Assembly: GCA_905181735.1 (NCBI GenBank)
Contig: CAJIYR010000002.1
Location: forward strand, 1 to 62,668
Reading direction: 5' to 3'
Length of the DNA: 62,668 bases
From: an uncultured Hyphomicrobiales bacterium
Lineage (GTDB): Bacteria > Pseudomonadota > Alphaproteobacteria > Rhizobiales > TMED25
Below the pieces are notes generated by a model. That model made no database searches, was not told the DNA's origin, and was given only the letters and a program-made list of their open reading frames with translations. Both the position numbers and the translations under genes were made by a program. Below, piece after piece: positions 37,293 through 47,214 of this stretch. Position 1 is the stretch's first letter; each line of letters begins with the position of its first letter.

Positions 37293-37733
37293 ATGAAAAA
37301 AAAATCTCCACCAAAATCAATAGATCCTGATAACTCAATTTTCCTTTTATTTCACAAGATAGAACAAAAAATAAATTCTATCTTAAATTCTATACTAGAA
37401 AAATATAATATTACACCAAGACAATATCTATTATTACAAGCAATTGATTATCTAGCAGGAACAACCCAAATTGAGCTTCAGAATAAAACAAATATTGATA
37501 GAACTACAGTTAGTCATTTAGTCAAAAAACTGCTTGATAAAGAATTAATTAAAATGCAAATAAACTCAACTGATTCTAGATTAAAAAATATCAGAATTAC
37601 TCCAAAAGGAAGGGTATTCACAAGGAAAATCCAAAATAAAATTGTTCTGGCTGAAGAAGAGTTTTTAAATAAGCTTAACATTGCAAAAGAAGATGGATTC
37701 CTCGAAAATTTGAAGAAAAAAATTAACGAATAG
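37293..37733 (+). CDS. MarR-family transcriptional regulator
   Basis: A 146-residue winged-helix protein: dimerisation helices at the ends, the helix-turn-helix around TQIELQNKTNIDRTTVSHLVKKL, and the wing DSRLKNIRITPKG. It follows ftsY by 18 bases on the same strand and converges on ccmG. Ligand and targets are not evident; it lies at the join between the SRP and cytochrome c maturation genes. Confidence 0.88.
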   Translation: MKKKSPPKSIDPDNSIFLLFHKIEQKINSILNSILEKYNITPRQYLLLQAIDYLAGTTQIELQNKTNIDRTTVSHLVKKLLDKELIKMQINSTDSRLKNIRITPKGRVFTRKIQNKIVLAEEEFLNKLNIAKEDGFLENLKKKINE

Positions 37734-37751
37734 AACATGTTGTCGTGTTAA

Positions 37752-38291
37752 TTATTTTCTTAATTCCATAATTTCCTTAGCATTCGCAATAGTTAATGGA
37801 CCAACATATTTTTTTAAAACAACTCCGTTGCCGTCTACGACAAAAGTTTCTGGAATTCCATAAACGCCAAGATTAATAGCTGAAATACCATCACTATCAA
37901 TGCCTATATAACTGTAAGGGTTTCCTAAATCAGAAAGGAAACGAGAAGCATTTAATAATTTATCCTTATAATTAATACCAAATATAACAATTCCATTGTT
38001 CCTTAAAAACATTAGAACCTCATGTTCAGCCCTACAAGGAGTACACCATGACGCCCAAATATTCACTATAGATAATCGACCTTTCTTTAAATCATTAGTA
38101 GAAAAACCTGGAGTCAGAGGCATTAGATTTTCTTCTCGATTAAACGTGATATCAGGAAAATCCTTACCAACATAAACTGAAGGCACCGATGATGGGTCTA
38201 TAATTTTTAACGAATTGAATAATATTGCAATAATTATTACCGCTAGAATTACTGGAAGCGCATAGATTAAGGAAAATTTACTCTTTAACAT
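37752..38291 (-). CDS. ccmG: Cytochrome c biogenesis thiol:disulfide oxidoreductase
   Basis: A membrane-anchored periplasmic thioredoxin of about 179 residues. One N-terminal membrane helix is followed by a thioredoxin domain with the active site WCTPC (C83 and C86). CcmG (DsbE) reduces apocytochrome c before haem attachment. The reading frame is open 33 bases further upstream through ccmD, but I place the start at the ATG at 38291, just before the membrane anchor. It is the last gene of the ccmABCDG order. Confidence 0.92.
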   Translation of the reverse strand: MLKSKFSLIYALPVILAVIIIAILFNSLKIIDPSSVPSVYVGKDFPDITFNREENLMPLTPGFSTNDLKKGRLSIVNIWASWCTPCRAEHEVLMFLRNNGIVIFGINYKDKLLNASRFLSDLGNPYSYIGIDSDGISAINLGVYGIPETFVVDGNGVVLKKYVGPLTIANAKEIMELRK

Positions 38292-38310
38292 TTTATTATA
38301 CATTTCGTAA

Positions 38311-38466
38311 TCATTGAATATCAATTTGAGAAAATTTTTGCTTTAGTTTTTCTAAAGTATTTTTTTTTCTTATTAGATTAATCTTAAAATATAAAAATAA
38401 GGAAATAAAGAGTAATCCTGTAATTAAATAAGAAGAGGTGATAAAATAAATATATTCACTTTGCAC
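38311..38466 (-). CDS. ccmD: Haem exporter small subunit CcmD
   Basis: A 51-residue protein with a GTG start at 38466, eight bases after AGGAG. It has one hydrophobic helix (YFITSSYLITGLLFISLFLYF) split at about residues 6-26, then a strongly basic tail (KINLIRKKNTLEKLKQK). Size, topology and position between ccmC and ccmG are those of CcmD, which helps release holo-CcmE. An upstream in-frame ATG at 38490 would add eight residues but lacks a ribosome site. Confidence 0.85.
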   Translation of the reverse strand: MQSEYIYFITSSYLITGLLFISLFLYFKINLIRKKNTLEKLKQKFSQIDIQ

Positions 38467-38490
38467 AATTATTCTCCTAAAAATATTCAT

Positions 38491-39219
38491 TTAATCATTA
38501 ATATCATTTATTCTTTTTTGATTGATAGCCCTAATTTTATTTTTTATTAATTCTATTCTCATTGAGAGAAGTAGTAGGTATAAAAATAAAATAGAAAAAG
38601 CAAAAAACATTATAATCAAAGGGTACAACATCGATGAATGTATTGATGGGCCGTCAATTTTCAAAATACTAGCAGGCTGATGCAATGTATTCCACCAATC
38701 AACTGAAAATTTAATTATTGGTATATTAATAAAACCAATTATTGCATAAATCGCGGCTATTTTTTCAGATTTCATTGTAGTATTTTGAGTTCTTAAAAGT
38801 AAAATATAACCTATATAAATAAAAAATAAGAACATAACTGACGTAAGCCTGGCATCCCATACCCACCAAACACCCCACATTGGCCTACCCCATATAGCAC
38901 CAGTCAACAATACATTTAATGTAAATATCAACCCAATTGGCGCTGCAGATTTTGCTGCAATCGCAGTAATTGGATTTCGAAAAATTATCGTAGTCATGCT
39001 CATCAATGCTATGAACGAATATATCAATAAGGCCATCCATGCAGAAGGCACGTGGATATACATAATTCTGACCATCTCTCCCTGTTGATAGTCGATTGGT
39101 GCAATTACTAAACCCCAATAAATTCCTACAATAAATAGGACTAAAGAAAACAACCCAATGAATAGAATTATTTTTTCTGAAAGTTTATTAAAATTAGTTG
39201 GATTAATTAAGCTTATCAA
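38491..39219 (-). CDS. ccmC: Haem exporter protein CcmC
   Basis: A 242-residue membrane protein with six spans and the tryptophan-rich haem-handling motif MWGVWWVWDARLT at about 120. It loads haem on the chaperone CcmE. The periplasmic histidines on either side of the WWD motif are visible (YIHVPSAW and NTLHQPAS). It is 57 bases after ccmB. Its product is the best conserved of the Ccm proteins, which makes the assignment secure. Confidence 0.95.
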   Translation of the reverse strand: MISLINPTNFNKLSEKIILFIGLFSLVLFIVGIYWGLVIAPIDYQQGEMVRIMYIHVPSAWMALLIYSFIALMSMTTIIFRNPITAIAAKSAAPIGLIFTLNVLLTGAIWGRPMWGVWWVWDARLTSVMFLFFIYIGYILLLRTQNTTMKSEKIAAIYAIIGFINIPIIKFSVDWWNTLHQPASILKIDGPSIHSSMLYPLIIMFFAFSILFLYLLLLSMRIELIKNKIRAINQKRINDIND

Positions 39220-39276
39220 AATTCTTTCCTAAATTTAAATTTATTTAAAGACAACATCTATCTTTTTTTCTTAAAG

Positions 39277-39945
39277 TCAACATGAGTTTGATCTTAGTAT
39301 CAGAGAAATAAGAAAAGGAGATAATGCAATTGATAACATAGAGAATCCAGATATTAGCATTACTGAAACTGAATAACTATTAACTCCTATAACATTATTG
39401 CTAATGGCTGAAATACCTAAAATAATCAACGGTATATAAAGAGGTAAAATTAAAATGGTTATCAATATGCCTGATCGCTCCATGCCAAGAGTAAGCGCAG
39501 ATCCAACCGCTGCTATGAATACAAAAGCTGGGCTACTAATGAAAATTATAAATATAATGGGCAATATCAGATCCATTGGTATATTTAGAAGTATGCTCAT
39601 AATTGGTATTACTATAATTAGAGGTAACGTTACAGATAACCAATAAGCAAATACTTTACATATAATTATAATTTCGAAGATAGCACTATCCGTGATCATA
39701 AAATCCATAGTGCCATCAATATAATCGTCTTTAAATAGACGGCTGATAGTAAGAAGTGTTGTGAGTAAAAATGCGATCCATAATAACCCGGGCGCAACTT
39801 TTGGTAAAATGTCTATATCCGATCCGATGCCAATAGGCAAAATGGAAACAATAACCAAAAAAAAACCAAAACCCATAGCAATATGATCACCATCTTTATA
39901 AGAAATTAAGAGGTCACGCTTTATTATCGCTAAGTAAGTACCCAT
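39277..39945 (-). CDS. ccmB: Haem exporter permease CcmB
   Basis: A 222-residue membrane protein with six predicted spans, beginning YLAIIKRDLLISYKDGDHI, the typical CcmB amphipathic N-terminus. It is the membrane partner of CcmA in the ABC complex that powers release of CcmE from CcmC. It is 12 bases downstream of ccmA. Confidence 0.93.
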   Translation of the reverse strand: MGTYLAIIKRDLLISYKDGDHIAMGFGFFLVIVSILPIGIGSDIDILPKVAPGLLWIAFLLTTLLTISRLFKDDYIDGTMDFMITDSAIFEIIIICKVFAYWLSVTLPLIIVIPIMSILLNIPMDLILPIIFIIFISSPAFVFIAAVGSALTLGMERSGILITILILPLYIPLIILGISAISNNVIGVNSYSVSVMLISGFSMLSIALSPFLISLILRSNSC

Positions 39946-39957
39946 AATCTATATCAC

Positions 39958-40548
39958 TCAAAGACTCAATAAAATTTGATTACCAAACTTTAGATCTGTA
40001 TGCGTTGTAATTATTATTAATTTACCTAAATTTATATGTTTCTCAATTAATTTTTTTACTACTATTTGAGATTCGCTATCCAAACCTACCATTGGCTCAT
40101 CAAGCAACCATATCAACCTTTCTGCAAGAAAGACTCTAATGAGAGATAATTTTTTCATTTGACCGTATGACAACAATCCAACTGATATGTCAGATAAACT
40201 ATCAAGCTTCAATTTAATCAATAAATCTTTATTTATTTCTTTTTTATAATAACGCCCCCAAAATGTTATATTTTCTTGAACCGTCAACTCATTTTTAATT
40301 GCTAATTTATGACCAGAATAATTACATTGATGCAAATAATCTGTCTTTTCGTCAGTTTCATTAAAGAAAGAAATATTTCCAGATACTGGCTTTAATAGAC
40401 CGGCGATCGATCTTAAAAGTGACGTTTTCCCCGAGCCATTCGAGCCTCTAACGATAATAGGCTTGTATGATTCTAAAAAAAAAGACAGGTTTTTGAATAA
40501 AAATTTATCTCCACGCTCTAAATGTAAATTGTCTATAATCAACTTCAT
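39958..40548 (-). CDS. ccmA: Haem exporter ATP-binding protein CcmA
   Basis: A 196-residue ABC ATPase with Walker A GSNGSGKTSLL (35-45), signature LSYGQMKKLSLIR, Walker B WLLDEPMVGLD and the switch histidine in TTHTD. The signature glycine-glutamine spacing (SYGQ) is that of CcmA. It begins the ccmABCDG operon and is 107 bases downstream of the aconitase gene, as in many alphaproteobacteria. Confidence 0.94.
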   Translation of the reverse strand: MKLIIDNLHLERGDKFLFKNLSFFLESYKPIIVRGSNGSGKTSLLRSIAGLLKPVSGNISFFNETDEKTDYLHQCNYSGHKLAIKNELTVQENITFWGRYYKKEINKDLLIKLKLDSLSDISVGLLSYGQMKKLSLIRVFLAERLIWLLDEPMVGLDSESQIVVKKLIEKHINLGKLIIITTHTDLKFGNQILLSL

Positions 40549-40655
40549 TTATTAATTATCCAATTTTATAATTATTATTAATTTAGAAATTTTCTATACA
40601 TTTTTAAAAAATTAGACACATACATACTCAAATATAAGTTCTTAATATCGCCGAA

Positions 40656-43448
40656 TTAATAATGTACCGACATAGGATCAAGAGGCTTTTCTATTGGTGG
40701 AGTAAAATTGGTAAGATCAATCCCTTCTATTGCATCCCTATATTCTTCTATACTTGGCGTTCTTCCAAGAATTGCGGAAAGGACTACGACTGGAGTTGAA
40801 GCAAGTAAAGATTCACCCTTCTTTTCTGAAGAATCTTCAACCACTCTTCCTTTAAAAAGTCGCGTTGATGTGGCAAGAACAGTATCCCCTTTAGCGGCTT
40901 TTTCTTGGTTTCCCATACAAAGGTTGCATCCAGGTCTCTCTAAATATAATATATTCTCGTATTTTACACGCGCAACATCCTTAGGCAAAACATCATCGAA
41001 TTCAAAACCAGAATACTTTTGCAAAATACTCCAATCACCTTCTGCCTTTAATTCATTAATGATATTATAGGTTGGTACGGCAAGCACTAAAGGCGCTTTA
41101 AATTCAACGCTCCCAGACCTCTTCTCAAGATTACGTAGCATGTGAGCAACAATTTTAACATCACCTTTGTGGATCATGCAGGACCCGACAAAACCTAAGT
41201 CTACCTTTTTTTCAGCTTTATAGTATGAGATTGGTCTTATTGTGTCATGGGTATAGCGCTTGGATATATCCATATTATTAACATCTGGGTCAGCAATCAT
41301 CGGCTCATCTATTTTATCTAGGTCTATAACTACATGCGCAAAATACTTGGCATTATCGTCCGGTGCTAATGCTGGTTTCTGCCCTGATTTAATTTCTAAG
41401 ATTCTTCTCTCAGCAATATTCACCAAGTTGTGAAGCATTTGTTTATCATTTTCCATACCTTGATCAATCATGATATTGATACGGTCTTTTGCAATTTTAA
41501 GAGACTCCACAAGAGTACCATCTGCAGAAATACAAATAGATGCTTTTGCCTTCATTTCAGCGCTCCAGTCTGTAAAAGTAAAAGCTTGGTCTGCAAGCAA
41601 TGTCCCCGTATGAACTTCGATAACACGTCCTTGAAAAACATTGTCACCAAATTGCTTCAGCATTTGTGATTGTGTTGCATGAACAACATCACGGAAGTCT
41701 ACATGATTTACCATTTTACCTTTGAATGTTACCTTTACTGATTCAGGTATCTGCATCGACGCTTCCCCAGTTGCAAGGGCGAGAGCAACGGTTCCAGAAT
41801 CGGCACCGAATGCAACTCCTTTAGACATACGAGTATGAGAGTCTCCACCGATTATTATTGCCCAATCATCAACCGTAATGTCATTCAGAACCTTATGGAT
41901 AACATCTGTCATGGGATGATAAACGCCTTTTGGGTCCCTACCTGTAATAAGGCCAAAATTTTGCATGAATTTCATTAATTTAGGGGTATTTTCCTGTGAT
42001 CTTAAATCCCAGACTGAAGCCGTATGACATCCTGATTGGTAGGCGCCATCTACGGTTGGTGAAATAATTGTCGCTGCCATAGACTCTAGCTCTTGCACTG
42101 TCATTGGACCAGTTGTATCCTGAGATCCAACAATATTTACTTTCACTCTAGCATCCGATCCTGCGTGCAGAATGTTACCCTTTTCTACACCAAGAGCATT
42201 CGCATTGAAAATTTTCTCAACAGCGGTAAGACCTTGCCCTGGATTGGACACTTCTTTCGAAGGTGCGAATGCAGATTTTAGATCAATACCTAGTGTTTCA
42301 CAGGCAAAATTTTGTAGCTTTGTACCAAAGACAATTGCGTAAGAACCTCCAGCTTTGATAAATTCTACTTTTTGAGGGGTAAAAGATGAAGAAATATCAA
42401 CAAGCTCTTTATCCCCTTTTTCATTATAGAGTTTTTTATCTTTTGTATTAATCTTAAGAATAGTTCCCGTTTCAACGGAATATTTTTGTTCAAGAACAGC
42501 AGTATCGTCATTATTCATAATTGGATTACCATTGGCATCTAATTTTTTTATCCAATTCTTTAGATCTATACCAATACCTCCTGTCACACCCACCGTTGTT
42601 AGAAAGATCGGAGAAATCCCATTTGTTCCAGCAACAATTGGTGCATTGTTAACGAAAGGCACATATGGGCTAGAAGGCTTTCCAGTCCACAAGGCTACAT
42701 TATTGATACCAGACATTCGAGAAGACCCTACCCCCATAGTCCCCTTCTCCGCAACTAACATAACACGTTTATCTGGATTTAATTCTTGAAGTTCTTTAAT
42801 TTCAGTCTGAGCTTTCTCTGAAATAAAACATTTTCCATGGAGCTCTCTGTCAGACCGAGAATGAGCCTGATTTCCTGGAGATAACAAATCAGTTGATATA
42901 TCTCCTTCTGCCGCTACATAAGTAATAACATTAATTTCTTCTTCAACATCGGGTAGATTTGTAAAAAACTCGGCTTTAGCATAACTATTTAAAATGCCTT
43001 TAGCGATTGCATTCCCTTCTTTGTAAGCACCTTTAAGACGTTCTGTGTCTTCATCATAAAGAAAAAACTGGGTTTTGAGTATTTCTGAGGCATTTTGTGC
43101 AATTAACATGTCAGCGCCCAAAGCTAGATCAAGAAGAACACCTATGGATGATCCGCCTTTCATATGGGACAGTAACTCCAAGGCAAAAGATTTAGAAATT
43201 TCTTCTATGGTATTTTCGCCAAGGATAATCTGCTTTAAAAACTTTGATTTTTCAGTTGCAGCACTCGTTGTGCCAGGCAAAATATTGTAGACAAAAAAAT
43301 GCAAAGAATCTTTTCTATACTTGCTTTTACTATCCTTAATTTGTGAAATAAGTTCTTTTACTAAAGAGCCATCGTCAATTGGCTTAGGATTTAGCCCTTG
43401 TTCTTTTCTTTTTTCGATATCGTTTAGATAGGCTGTATAAAAATTCAT
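40656..43448 (-). CDS. acnB: Aconitate hydratase B (AcnB-type), long Bacteroidetes-like form
   Basis: A 930-residue aconitase interconverting citrate and isocitrate, probably also active on 2-methylisocitrate. The iron-sulphur ligands are C757 (GSCMIHKGD) and C841-x-x-C844 (GCNLCMGNQ). Other marks are the N-terminal HEAT-like domain, DISTDLLSPGNQAHSRSDRE split over about 195-215, and GGDSHTRMSKGVAFGADSG. It is longer than E. coli AcnB (865) and has extra residues between the first and second cysteines, as in Bacteroidetes proteins. AGGAA precedes the ATG. A sampled line (41881-41940) has 25 G+C of 60 against 19 of 60 in neighbouring htpG (44401-44460). Confidence 0.96.
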   Translation of the reverse strand: MNFYTAYLNDIEKRKEQGLNPKPIDDGSLVKELISQIKDSKSKYRKDSLHFFVYNILPGTTSAATEKSKFLKQIILGENTIEEISKSFALELLSHMKGGSSIGVLLDLALGADMLIAQNASEILKTQFFLYDEDTERLKGAYKEGNAIAKGILNSYAKAEFFTNLPDVEEEINVITYVAAEGDISTDLLSPGNQAHSRSDRELHGKCFISEKAQTEIKELQELNPDKRVMLVAEKGTMGVGSSRMSGINNVALWTGKPSSPYVPFVNNAPIVAGTNGISPIFLTTVGVTGGIGIDLKNWIKKLDANGNPIMNNDDTAVLEQKYSVETGTILKINTKDKKLYNEKGDKELVDISSSFTPQKVEFIKAGGSYAIVFGTKLQNFACETLGIDLKSAFAPSKEVSNPGQGLTAVEKIFNANALGVEKGNILHAGSDARVKVNIVGSQDTTGPMTVQELESMAATIISPTVDGAYQSGCHTASVWDLRSQENTPKLMKFMQNFGLITGRDPKGVYHPMTDVIHKVLNDITVDDWAIIIGGDSHTRMSKGVAFGADSGTVALALATGEASMQIPESVKVTFKGKMVNHVDFRDVVHATQSQMLKQFGDNVFQGRVIEVHTGTLLADQAFTFTDWSAEMKAKASICISADGTLVESLKIAKDRINIMIDQGMENDKQMLHNLVNIAERRILEIKSGQKPALAPDDNAKYFAHVVIDLDKIDEPMIADPDVNNMDISKRYTHDTIRPISYYKAEKKVDLGFVGSCMIHKGDVKIVAHMLRNLEKRSGSVEFKAPLVLAVPTYNIINELKAEGDWSILQKYSGFEFDDVLPKDVARVKYENILYLERPGCNLCMGNQEKAAKGDTVLATSTRLFKGRVVEDSSEKKGESLLASTPVVVLSAILGRTPSIEEYRDAIEGIDLTNFTPPIEKPLDPMSVHY

Positions 43449-43602
43449 GTTATTCCTGCGCAATTATATTGGTTGAGGCCTCAAAGCCGAGAGTTAATCT
43501 CTATCTAATTACTATAATTAAATTCAAAATGAAAGCAAGCCCCTCATCCTAGATTAGATTACCTTTTTGCAACGTATATTAAAAATTTTGCCAATTAGAA
43601 AT

Positions 43603-45510
43603 TTACATCGAACGTTTCAGTATCTCTTGCAGATTCTGGCCAAAAACACTAATATCAGATGGTTTTTCACCATCCATAATTAATGCATAATCATATAAAA
43701 TACGGGCTATTATTTCAAGGTCTTTAGATTTCTTTTTTGAAAGTTTATCTGTAAATTGTTTTATTAAAGAATGATTAGGATTAATTTCTAATATTGGTAA
43801 AGCTTTTTCAGTTCCCTGTCTTTCCATAAGAATTTTTTCTAAAGTTTTATCAACTCCTCCATCAGCAATAGATAAGCAAACAGGGCTATCAACAAGACTC
43901 TCGTTTAATCTAACGTCAGCCACTAATATATCTAAAACAGTCTTCAAGTATGGAATTGCTTCTGATAAATTTTTATTATCTTCTGAAGATTTATCTTTTT
44001 TCTTATCTTTCTCTTCGATAATTGGTATTAACTTTAATTCATCTTGTGCTTGTGAAACTTGTTTAAATGACTTCCCTTCAAAACCCAATACCGTACTTGT
44101 CCAAAAACTATCTACTGGATCCGTAAGAGTAAGAACCTCAACTCCCCTTGCCTTAAACCCCTCTAATTGTGGATTCGCATTGATCGTGTTAAGGACTTCA
44201 CCAGTTATATAAAATATTGAAGTTTGATTTTCTTTTATATCAGCTACATATTGGTTGAGAGACCTAAGATCAGCCCCATGAGTTGATTGGAATCTTAATA
44301 ATTTTAATAAATCGTCTCTTTTTTCATAATCTTCATAAAGACCTTCTTTTATAACGGCACCAAAATTATTCCAAACCTCTGAGTATTTAACGCTATCATC
44401 TTCAGCTAACTTAGAAAGCGTACTTATCAACCTGTTTCTAATAGCTTTCTTTATTGCAATTACAACTGAATTATCTTGAAGTACATCTCTGCTAACCGTT
44501 AATGGAATGTCGGGACAGTCTATAACGCCGCTAACAAATCTAAAGTATGAGGGAATAATGTCTGTATTTTCAGAGATCAATATCTTCTTAACATAAAGCT
44601 TGAGTTTAGATCTTTTTCCCGGATCAAATAAGTCAAAAGGCTTTGTGGAGGGTAAAAATAATAGAACATCATACTCATATCTACCTTCTGCCTTATAATG
44701 AATAGTCATTTCAGGATCGTCAAAACTTTGCGCTATGGAATGGTATAACTCAAGATATTCTTCTTTAGTAACATCAGATTTTGATTTAGACCATATAGCA
44801 TTTGATGTATTTGCACTCTCCACTTCACTCAAAATGCCTTCCTTAAACTCGGCAATTTCTATTGGAAATGATATATGATCTGAATGGGTACGAATTATAT
44901 TTTTTATATTTAATATATTCAAAAATTCATCCATTCCATCCCTTAAGGACAAGAATATACTGGTGCCATTACTTGTAGGAGTTTCAAAACTATTTTGTTC
45001 TATGGTAAAAGTCCCCGACCCATCTGAAATCCAAACCCACGAATCTTCTGAATCAACATTTTTTGAAATAACTTTTACTTTTTCTGCAACAATAAAAGCC
45101 GAATAGAAACCAATCCCAAATTGCCCAACCTGAGATATATTTTTTTCTTCTTCTTTTATCCCATCGACGAATTCTTTGGTTCCTGACTTTGCAATTGTAC
45201 CCAAATTATCAATCATCTCCTGTCGGCTCATCCCAATGCCATTATCAGAAATAACCAATTCATTATTCTTACTATCTACTGTAATATGAATTTTTAAATT
45301 GGAAGAGCTTTTAACAAGCCTATCATTTGTTAAGGCCTGGTAACGAAGCTTATCACAAGCATCGGAAGCATTTGATATCAATTCTCTTAGAAAAACTTCT
45401 TTATTCGGATACACAGAATGAACAAGAATATCTAATAGTCTAGATACTTCTGCTCCAAATTGCTTTTTCTCTTTTTTGTTTTTCTTTATATTGCTAGTTT
45501 TTTTAACCAT
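43603..45510 (-). CDS. htpG: Chaperone HtpG (Hsp90)
   Basis: A 635-residue Hsp90. The ATP-binding Bergerat fold is shown by ELISNASDACDKLRYQ, DNGIGMSR and GQFGIGFYSAF; the middle domain carries RGVIDCPDIPLTVSRDVLQ-type sequence and the C-terminal dimerisation domain ends the protein. A lysine-rich N-terminal stretch before GAEVSRLL is a small extension. AGAAGG precedes the ATG. It assists folding under stress and is transcribed toward acnB, 140 bases away. Confidence 0.97.
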   Translation of the reverse strand: MVKKTSNIKKNKKEKKQFGAEVSRLLDILVHSVYPNKEVFLRELISNASDACDKLRYQALTNDRLVKSSSNLKIHITVDSKNNELVISDNGIGMSRQEMIDNLGTIAKSGTKEFVDGIKEEEKNISQVGQFGIGFYSAFIVAEKVKVISKNVDSEDSWVWISDGSGTFTIEQNSFETPTSNGTSIFLSLRDGMDEFLNILNIKNIIRTHSDHISFPIEIAEFKEGILSEVESANTSNAIWSKSKSDVTKEEYLELYHSIAQSFDDPEMTIHYKAEGRYEYDVLLFLPSTKPFDLFDPGKRSKLKLYVKKILISENTDIIPSYFRFVSGVIDCPDIPLTVSRDVLQDNSVVIAIKKAIRNRLISTLSKLAEDDSVKYSEVWNNFGAVIKEGLYEDYEKRDDLLKLLRFQSTHGADLRSLNQYVADIKENQTSIFYITGEVLNTINANPQLEGFKARGVEVLTLTDPVDSFWTSTVLGFEGKSFKQVSQAQDELKLIPIIEEKDKKKDKSSEDNKNLSEAIPYLKTVLDILVADVRLNESLVDSPVCLSIADGGVDKTLEKILMERQGTEKALPILEINPNHSLIKQFTDKLSKKKSKDLEIIARILYDYALIMDGEKPSDISVFGQNLQEILKRSM

Positions 45511-45626
45511 GTTTTACCTTCTGGAATAAATCAATTAAAGTTATGTATAGTATAAAAATTATTTTTTTCAAATTATATTTATACTATGGTAGGATATAGA
45601 AAATTATCTTTTATAAGGAGATTTAA

Positions 45627-45998
45627 TTGAATAAAAGAAATATATTACAATTATCAAATTATAAACACAGTTCAAACAATAAAAATTTTATACCTAGATT
45701 TATCTCATTTACAAGACGAGAGTTAAGTCTCATTTTATCAGTATACGGAAGAAAAGTCGCATCCGGTGAGTGGAAAGATTATGCAATTGATTGCCTTCAG
45801 GACAAAGCAATTTTCTCTGTTTTTAAAAATTCCCACGAAGTCCCTACTTATATGATAATAAAAGATCCAAATCTTTCGAAGCTTCAAGGCGCTTATATTG
45901 TTAGATCATCAAGTGGCCATATCTTAAAAAGAGGGCATGACCTAGAAAACGCTCTACAAATTCTAGAAAAAGCAAAAAGATTCAGAGCATTAGGTTAA
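45627..45998 (+). CDS. DUF2794 family protein
   Basis: A 123-residue conserved protein of unknown role. The core is SFTRRELSLILSVYGRKVASGEWKDYAI (split here at about 27-54), FSVFKNSHEVPTYMI and GHILKRGHDLENAL, all typical of DUF2794, which is nearly confined to alphaproteobacteria and so helps placement of the organism. A strong AAGGAG site precedes a TTG start at 45627; the next in-frame methionine is far downstream. It stands alone between htpG and a convergent membrane protein gene. Confidence 0.88.
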   Translation: MNKRNILQLSNYKHSSNNKNFIPRFISFTRRELSLILSVYGRKVASGEWKDYAIDCLQDKAIFSVFKNSHEVPTYMIIKDPNLSKLQGAYIVRSSSGHILKRGHDLENALQILEKAKRFRALG

Positions 45999-46015
45999 GC
46001 TTCCTTAGAAAATAA

Positions 46016-46720
46016 TTATCTTCTGTTACCAAATAATTGTAAAAGCAATATAAACATATTTATAAAGTCTAAATAAAGCCTTAGAGCGCCCATAATAGCT
46101 TTACGACCTGATACTTCCTTACTATCTCCTGCATGATACATTTCTTTTATTTGTTGAGTATCGTAAGCTGTTAATCCTGCAAATACTAGAACACCAATAA
46201 CCGATATAGCAAATTGCATAAAACTTGAGCCAATAAAAATATTAACAATCGAAGCAAGTATAATACCAACTAAACCCATAAATAGGAACGAACCCCAACC
46301 AGAAATATCTTTCTTGGTTGTGTAACCATAAAAGCTAAGAGCTCCAAAGGTTGCTGATGTTATCAGAAATACTCTCGTAACACTATCGCCGGTATACACA
46401 AGAAATACATACGACAAAGATAAGCCCATTAAACCAGAAAATATCCAAAACGCTATTTGTGCTGTACTGGTACTCATTCTAGATATTCTTGCACTTAAAT
46501 AAAAAACCATTCCAATAGGCGCAAGCATTACAACCCATATTAAAGGAGATTGGGCTATTGAATAGTAAACTCCTGTAGAGGCTCCCAAAAATGCGACAAT
46601 CGCTGTGATCAATAGGCCTGACGCCATATAATTATATACACGCATCATATAAGATCTTAATCCTTGGTCAATTTCTGACAAATCAGACACTAGTGTTTTA
46701 TTATAAATTTTTGGTTTCAT
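46016..46720 (-). CDS. Bax inhibitor-1/YccA-family membrane protein
   Basis: A 234-residue protein with seven hydrophobic segments and the C-terminal signature AYDTQQIKEMYHAGDS followed by ALRLYLDFINMFILLLQLFG (about 200-230). The family has calcium-leak or stress-related functions in bacteria, mostly unproven. I start at the ATG at 46720, preceded by GAGAG, not at the in-frame upstream codon. Confidence 0.92.
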   Translation of the reverse strand: MKPKIYNKTLVSDLSEIDQGLRSYMMRVYNYMASGLLITAIVAFLGASTGVYYSIAQSPLIWVVMLAPIGMVFYLSARISRMSTSTAQIAFWIFSGLMGLSLSYVFLVYTGDSVTRVFLITSATFGALSFYGYTTKKDISGWGSFLFMGLVGIILASIVNIFIGSSFMQFAISVIGVLVFAGLTAYDTQQIKEMYHAGDSKEVSGRKAIMGALRLYLDFINMFILLLQLFGNRR

Positions 46721-46925
46721 TTTATTTATTCTCTCTTTAAAATAAAAATTATTAAACATATTACTCTATATAATATGTTGTACTATCATAAAAATTTCAA
46801 GTAAAATTAAATTATATATTTATCATAATCAAAGAAAAATGTTATAAATTTATTAAAATAAAAAATAATTTCATTAAAAATAAATTTTTTTATTTTATAG
46901 TATTTTTTATAAGAAGGGCTCTAAA

Positions 46926-47192
46926 ATGGATATTAAAAGCGAACTAAGCTCTCTAAGCAATTGGACAAAAATACGTGAATCATCTTCTATCCAAAGGAAA
47001 ATTAAATTTAAAAATTTTAAAGAAGCCTGGAATTTTATGAATCTTGTAGCAGAAAAAGCTGAAGAACTCGATCATCATCCAGAATGGCTAAATGTCTATA
47101 ATAGAGTAGAAATCATTTTAAGTACTCACGATCAAGGTGGAATAACTACCCTTGACATCAAGCTAGCAAAATTTATTGATAGCATTTCTTAA
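46926..47192 (+). CDS. phhB: Pterin-4a-carbinolamine dehydratase
   Basis: An 88-residue protein with the family motif ELDHHPEWLNVYNRVEI and a C-terminal GGITTLDIKLAKFID; the two histidines and the aspartate are the catalytic set. It dehydrates 4a-hydroxytetrahydropterin and in many bacteria supports an unknown pterin function, as no phenylalanine hydroxylase is nearby. AGAAGGG lies before the ATG. The following methylase gene starts 22 bases after its stop. Confidence 0.92.
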   Translation: MDIKSELSSLSNWTKIRESSSIQRKIKFKNFKEAWNFMNLVAEKAEELDHHPEWLNVYNRVEIILSTHDQGGITTLDIKLAKFIDSIS

Positions 47193-47214
47193 CAACAACA
47201 GAATAATAAACAAT

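Noticed and set aside
37733-37752. Small inverted repeat AACATG...CGTGTT as terminator between marR and ccmG
   Set aside because: The stem is short and contains a mismatch, so it is not distinguishable from chance.
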